Shown here one piece after another: positions 4,835 through 7,025 of a stretch of DNA of 7,025 nucleotides; position 1 is the first letter of the stretch; each line of letters opens with the position of its first letter. The notes beneath the pieces are model-generated. The model did not search any database and was not told the origin of the DNA. It saw nothing but the letters and a program-made list of their open reading frames with translations. The stretch is from Gammaproteobacteria bacterium. Lineage in GTDB: Bacteria > Pseudomonadota > Gammaproteobacteria > UBA9214. Location of the stretch: the NCBI GenBank assembly GCA_030632175.1, contig DAOVVG010000133.1, positions 1 to 7,025 on the forward strand, written 5' to 3'. A program made the position numbers and the translations under genes.

Positions 4835-7025
4835 TCAGGTGCCATCCGGGTCGGGGCATAGCAGACCTAGCAGCTCAGAAGCAACGCCAAAACGTGCCTC
4901 ACTGGTCGGGAAGTCACCATAAATACGCAGCTTGTTGCCGCTCTCAAACCGGTACTGCTGTGGTTTTGACTGAATCAGCTCAATCAATACCTCGGTGTTG
5001 ATGTTTGGCTCATTGTCAAAAAGTATACGGGCTTCTTCAATACCGATCTCTATTTTCCTGATGCGCATGGGTGCAGCCAGCAATTTGAGTTCTGCAATCC
5101 TGAACAGGTTTTTTGCCGGATCCGGCAGGATGCCAAAGCGGTCAATCATCTCGACCTGAAGGTCGCGCAGCTCCGCACCGGTTTCCATGCCGGCAATACG
5201 CTTGTAGAGCACCAGGCGGGTATGTACGTCATGAATAAAATCATCAGGTAGCAGTGCCGGCACCAGCAGGTCAATCCCGGGACCCTGGTGCAGGGGTTGA
5301 TCGAGGTTCGGGCTGCGACCTTCTTTCAGCGCCTTGACCGCACGCTCAAGCAAGTCCATATACAGGGAAAATCCGATCTCGTGAATTTGTCCGCTCTGGT
5401 CCTCTCCAAGCAGTTCACCCGCACCACGAATTTCCATGTCGTGGGTTGCCAGCGTGAAGCCGGCGCCAATATCCTCCATGGATTCAATCGCGGCCAATCG
5501 CTTGCGCGCGTCAGCACTCATTGTGCGGCCGGGTGGTACCACCAGGTAGGCATAGGCACGGTGATGTGAGCGGCCAACACGACCACGCAGCTGGTGCAGT
5601 TGTGCAAGTCCAAGCTTGTCAGCACGATTCATGATGATGGTGTTTGCCGTGGGCACGTCAATGCCACTTTCGATGATGGTGCTGCAAAGCAGCAAATTGA
5701 AGCGGCGGTGATAAAAATCCAGCATAACTCTTTCAAGATCACGCTCGCGCATCTGGCCGTGGGCAATCTCGATGCCCGCTTCGGGCACAATGCCGGCAAT
5801 CTCGACGGCCATACGCTCAATCGAGGCTACGTCATTGTGCAGAAAGTATATCTGGCCGCCGCGCTTGATCTCCCGGAGACAGGCTTCCCGCAGGGTTTCC
5901 TTGTCCCACTCGCAGACGAACGTCTTCACCGCGAGGCGGTGTGCAGGCGGGGTACTGATAATGGACAAGTCGCGCATTCCCGACAGTGACATGTTGAGTG
6001 TTCGGGGGATGGGCGTGGCGGTCAGCGTCAGTATGTCGATCTCCGAGCGCAGGTTTTTAATACTTTCTTTCTGGCGTACACCAAAGCGGTGTTCTTCATC
6101 AATAATCAGCAGACCCAGGCGCTTGTACTTGACGGTGGGTTGTAACAGTTTATGGGTACCCACCACAATATCGACGGTACCTGCCTGCAGTGCACTCAAC
6201 ACAGCATCTGTCTGCTTGCCGGAACGAAAGCGCGACAACAGCTCAATACGAACCGGCCAGTCGGAAAAGCGGTCACAAAAGTTCTGGTAATGTTGCTGGG
6301 CAAGCAGCGTGGTCGGCACCAGCAACGCAACCTGTTTGCCGCCCTGTACCGCCATAAAGGCAGCGCGCATGGCGACTTCAGTCTTGCCAAACCCTACGTC
6401 ACCGCAGACCAGCCGGTCCATGGGCTTGTCGGATTGCATGTCTTCAAGCACAGCCCGAATGGATTCCTCCTGGTCCGGCGTTTCCTCAAAGGGAAAGGTC
6501 GATACAAAAGCCTGATATTCTTCCTGGGGCGCTGTGTACGCATAGCCCTTGCGTGCGGCGCGGCGTGCGTAGATATCCAGCAATTCAACGGCCACATCAT
6601 GGATACGTTTGGTGGCCTTTTTGCGCGCGCGCTCCCATTGATCACTGCCAAGCTTGTGCAGTGGCGCATTTTCAGGGGATGCGCCGGTGTATCGACTGAC
6701 CAGTGCCAGTGAGGCCACCGGCACATAGAGTTTGTCACCACCGGCATATTCAAGGGCAAGATATTCAGTTTCGATATCACCCACGCTGATGGTTTCCAGT
6801 CCCAGGTAACGCCCAACGCCATTTTCCTCGTGCACGACAGGGGCATTGATTTCCAGATCGGTCAAATTCCTGACAATGCTTGCCGGGTCGCGCGTGGGCT
6901 TTCTTCGCCGGGTCTGCCGTGCATGATCGCCGAACAGGCTGGTTTCTGTAATAACGGCCAGCGATGGAGACGCCAGTATCAGACCGGTTTCCAGTGGCGC
7001 AACAGTGATACACAGTGAATCACCG
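4835..7025 (-). CDS. mfd: Transcription-repair coupling factor Mfd (N-terminal part missing)
   Basis: Mfd is a DNA translocase that removes RNA polymerase stalled at lesions and recruits UvrA for nucleotide excision repair. The frame is open to the window edge: 729 residues are visible, and about 420 N-terminal residues (the UvrB-like UvrA-binding part) lie outside, judging from E. coli Mfd at 1148. In order from the window edge: the end of the N-terminal module (LCITVAPLETGLILA...), the RNA-polymerase-interaction domain around residues 63-110 (PVVHEENGVGRYLGLE), Walker A GDVGFGKTE (208-216), DEEH box (309-312), TATPIPRT (335-342), STIIESGID (448-456), RGRVGR (480-485), the translocation motif HDMEIRGAGELLGEDQSG (528-545), and the C-terminal domain with LPDDFIHDVHTRL (592-604). 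All helicase motifs look intact. The stop is TGA at 4835-4837. An internal TTG at 6865 is not the real start, because homology continues upstream. Confidence 0.97.
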   Translation of the reverse strand, partial: GDSLCITVAPLETGLILASPSLAVITETSLFGDHARQTRRRKPTRDPASIVRNLTDLEINAPVVHEENGVGRYLGLETISVGDIETEYLALEYAGGDKLYVPVASLALVSRYTGASPENAPLHKLGSDQWERARKKATKRIHDVAVELLDIYARRAARKGYAYTAPQEEYQAFVSTFPFEETPDQEESIRAVLEDMQSDKPMDRLVCGDVGFGKTEVAMRAAFMAVQGGKQVALLVPTTLLAQQHYQNFCDRFSDWPVRIELLSRFRSGKQTDAVLSALQAGTVDIVVGTHKLLQPTVKYKRLGLLIIDEEHRFGVRQKESIKNLRSEIDILTLTATPIPRTLNMSLSGMRDLSIISTPPAHRLAVKTFVCEWDKETLREACLREIKRGGQIYFLHNDVASIERMAVEIAGIVPEAGIEIAHGQMRERDLERVMLDFYHRRFNLLLCSTIIESGIDVPTANTIIMNRADKLGLAQLHQLRGRVGRSHHRAYAYLVVPPGRTMSADARKRLAAIESMEDIGAGFTLATHDMEIRGAGELLGEDQSGQIHEIGFSLYMDLLERAVKALKEGRSPNLDQPLHQGPGIDLLVPALLPDDFIHDVHTRLVLYKRIAGMETGAELRDLQVEMIDRFGILPDPAKNLFRIAELKLLAAPMRIRKIEIGIEEARILFDNEPNINTEVLIELIQSKPQQYRFESGNKLRIYGDFPTSEARFGVASELLGLLCPDPDGT

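Noticed and set aside
4759..5001. Plus-strand open frame spanning the csiV-mfd gap
   Set aside because: It crosses the intergenic gap and the 3' end of mfd, has no recognisable product and no sign of conservation that can be judged here.
6152..6712. Plus-strand open frame of 186 codons opposite mfd
   Set aside because: It lies wholly antisense to conserved Mfd helicase motifs and shows no domain; such frames are common opposite GC-rich genes.
6863..6865. TTG as a start for a short Mfd-like protein
   Set aside because: Codons upstream to the window edge continue the E. coli Mfd similarity (LCITVAPLETG and onward), so the gene is simply cut by the window.

Overview
The window looks like chromosomal housekeeping DNA from a gammaproteobacterium. 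The protein-coding parts are moderately GC-rich. NagZ, Mfd and the CsiV-family protein all have gammaproteobacterial-type sequences. From memory, the order nagZ, methylthioinosine phosphorylase, csiV, mfd resembles the Pseudomonas neighbourhood PA3005-PA3002, here with an added hypoxanthine phosphoribosyltransferase gene. I cannot name a genus. No RNA gene, insertion sequence, CRISPR array or phage signature was seen, and no gap between genes exceeds about 140 bases.

Layout. Positions 1-2509 (+) hold a tightly overlapping run: the 3' part of a DppB/OppB-type peptide permease, a complete DppC/OppC-type permease, and nagZ. Both junctions overlap by a few bases, which suggests translational coupling. 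Positions 2510-2640 are a strikingly AT-rich gap with a candidate promoter and a near-palindrome. Positions 2641-3957 (+) hold hpt and a methylthioinosine phosphorylase gene, 6 bases apart. After a 49-base convergent gap, csiV (4007-4741) and mfd (4835 to the window end, truncated at its N-terminal side) lie on the minus strand. A 93-base gap with a candidate csiV promoter separates them.

How the genes work together. The permeases and nagZ plausibly form a wall-fragment uptake and recycling unit: the transporter brings peptides or muropeptides in, and NagZ removes GlcNAc from anhydro-muropeptides in the cytosol. That link is inferred from gene coupling; the substrate cannot be read from the permeases. 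Hpt and the phosphorylase catalyse consecutive salvage steps: methylthioinosine to hypoxanthine, then hypoxanthine plus PRPP to IMP. CsiV is a periplasmic peptidoglycan-binding family, so cell-wall genes flank the purine pair. Mfd, the transcription-repair coupling factor, appears functionally separate.

I found no convincing undescribed system. The best lead is the coupling of nagZ to a peptide-type ABC transporter with no ATPase gene downstream of the permeases.
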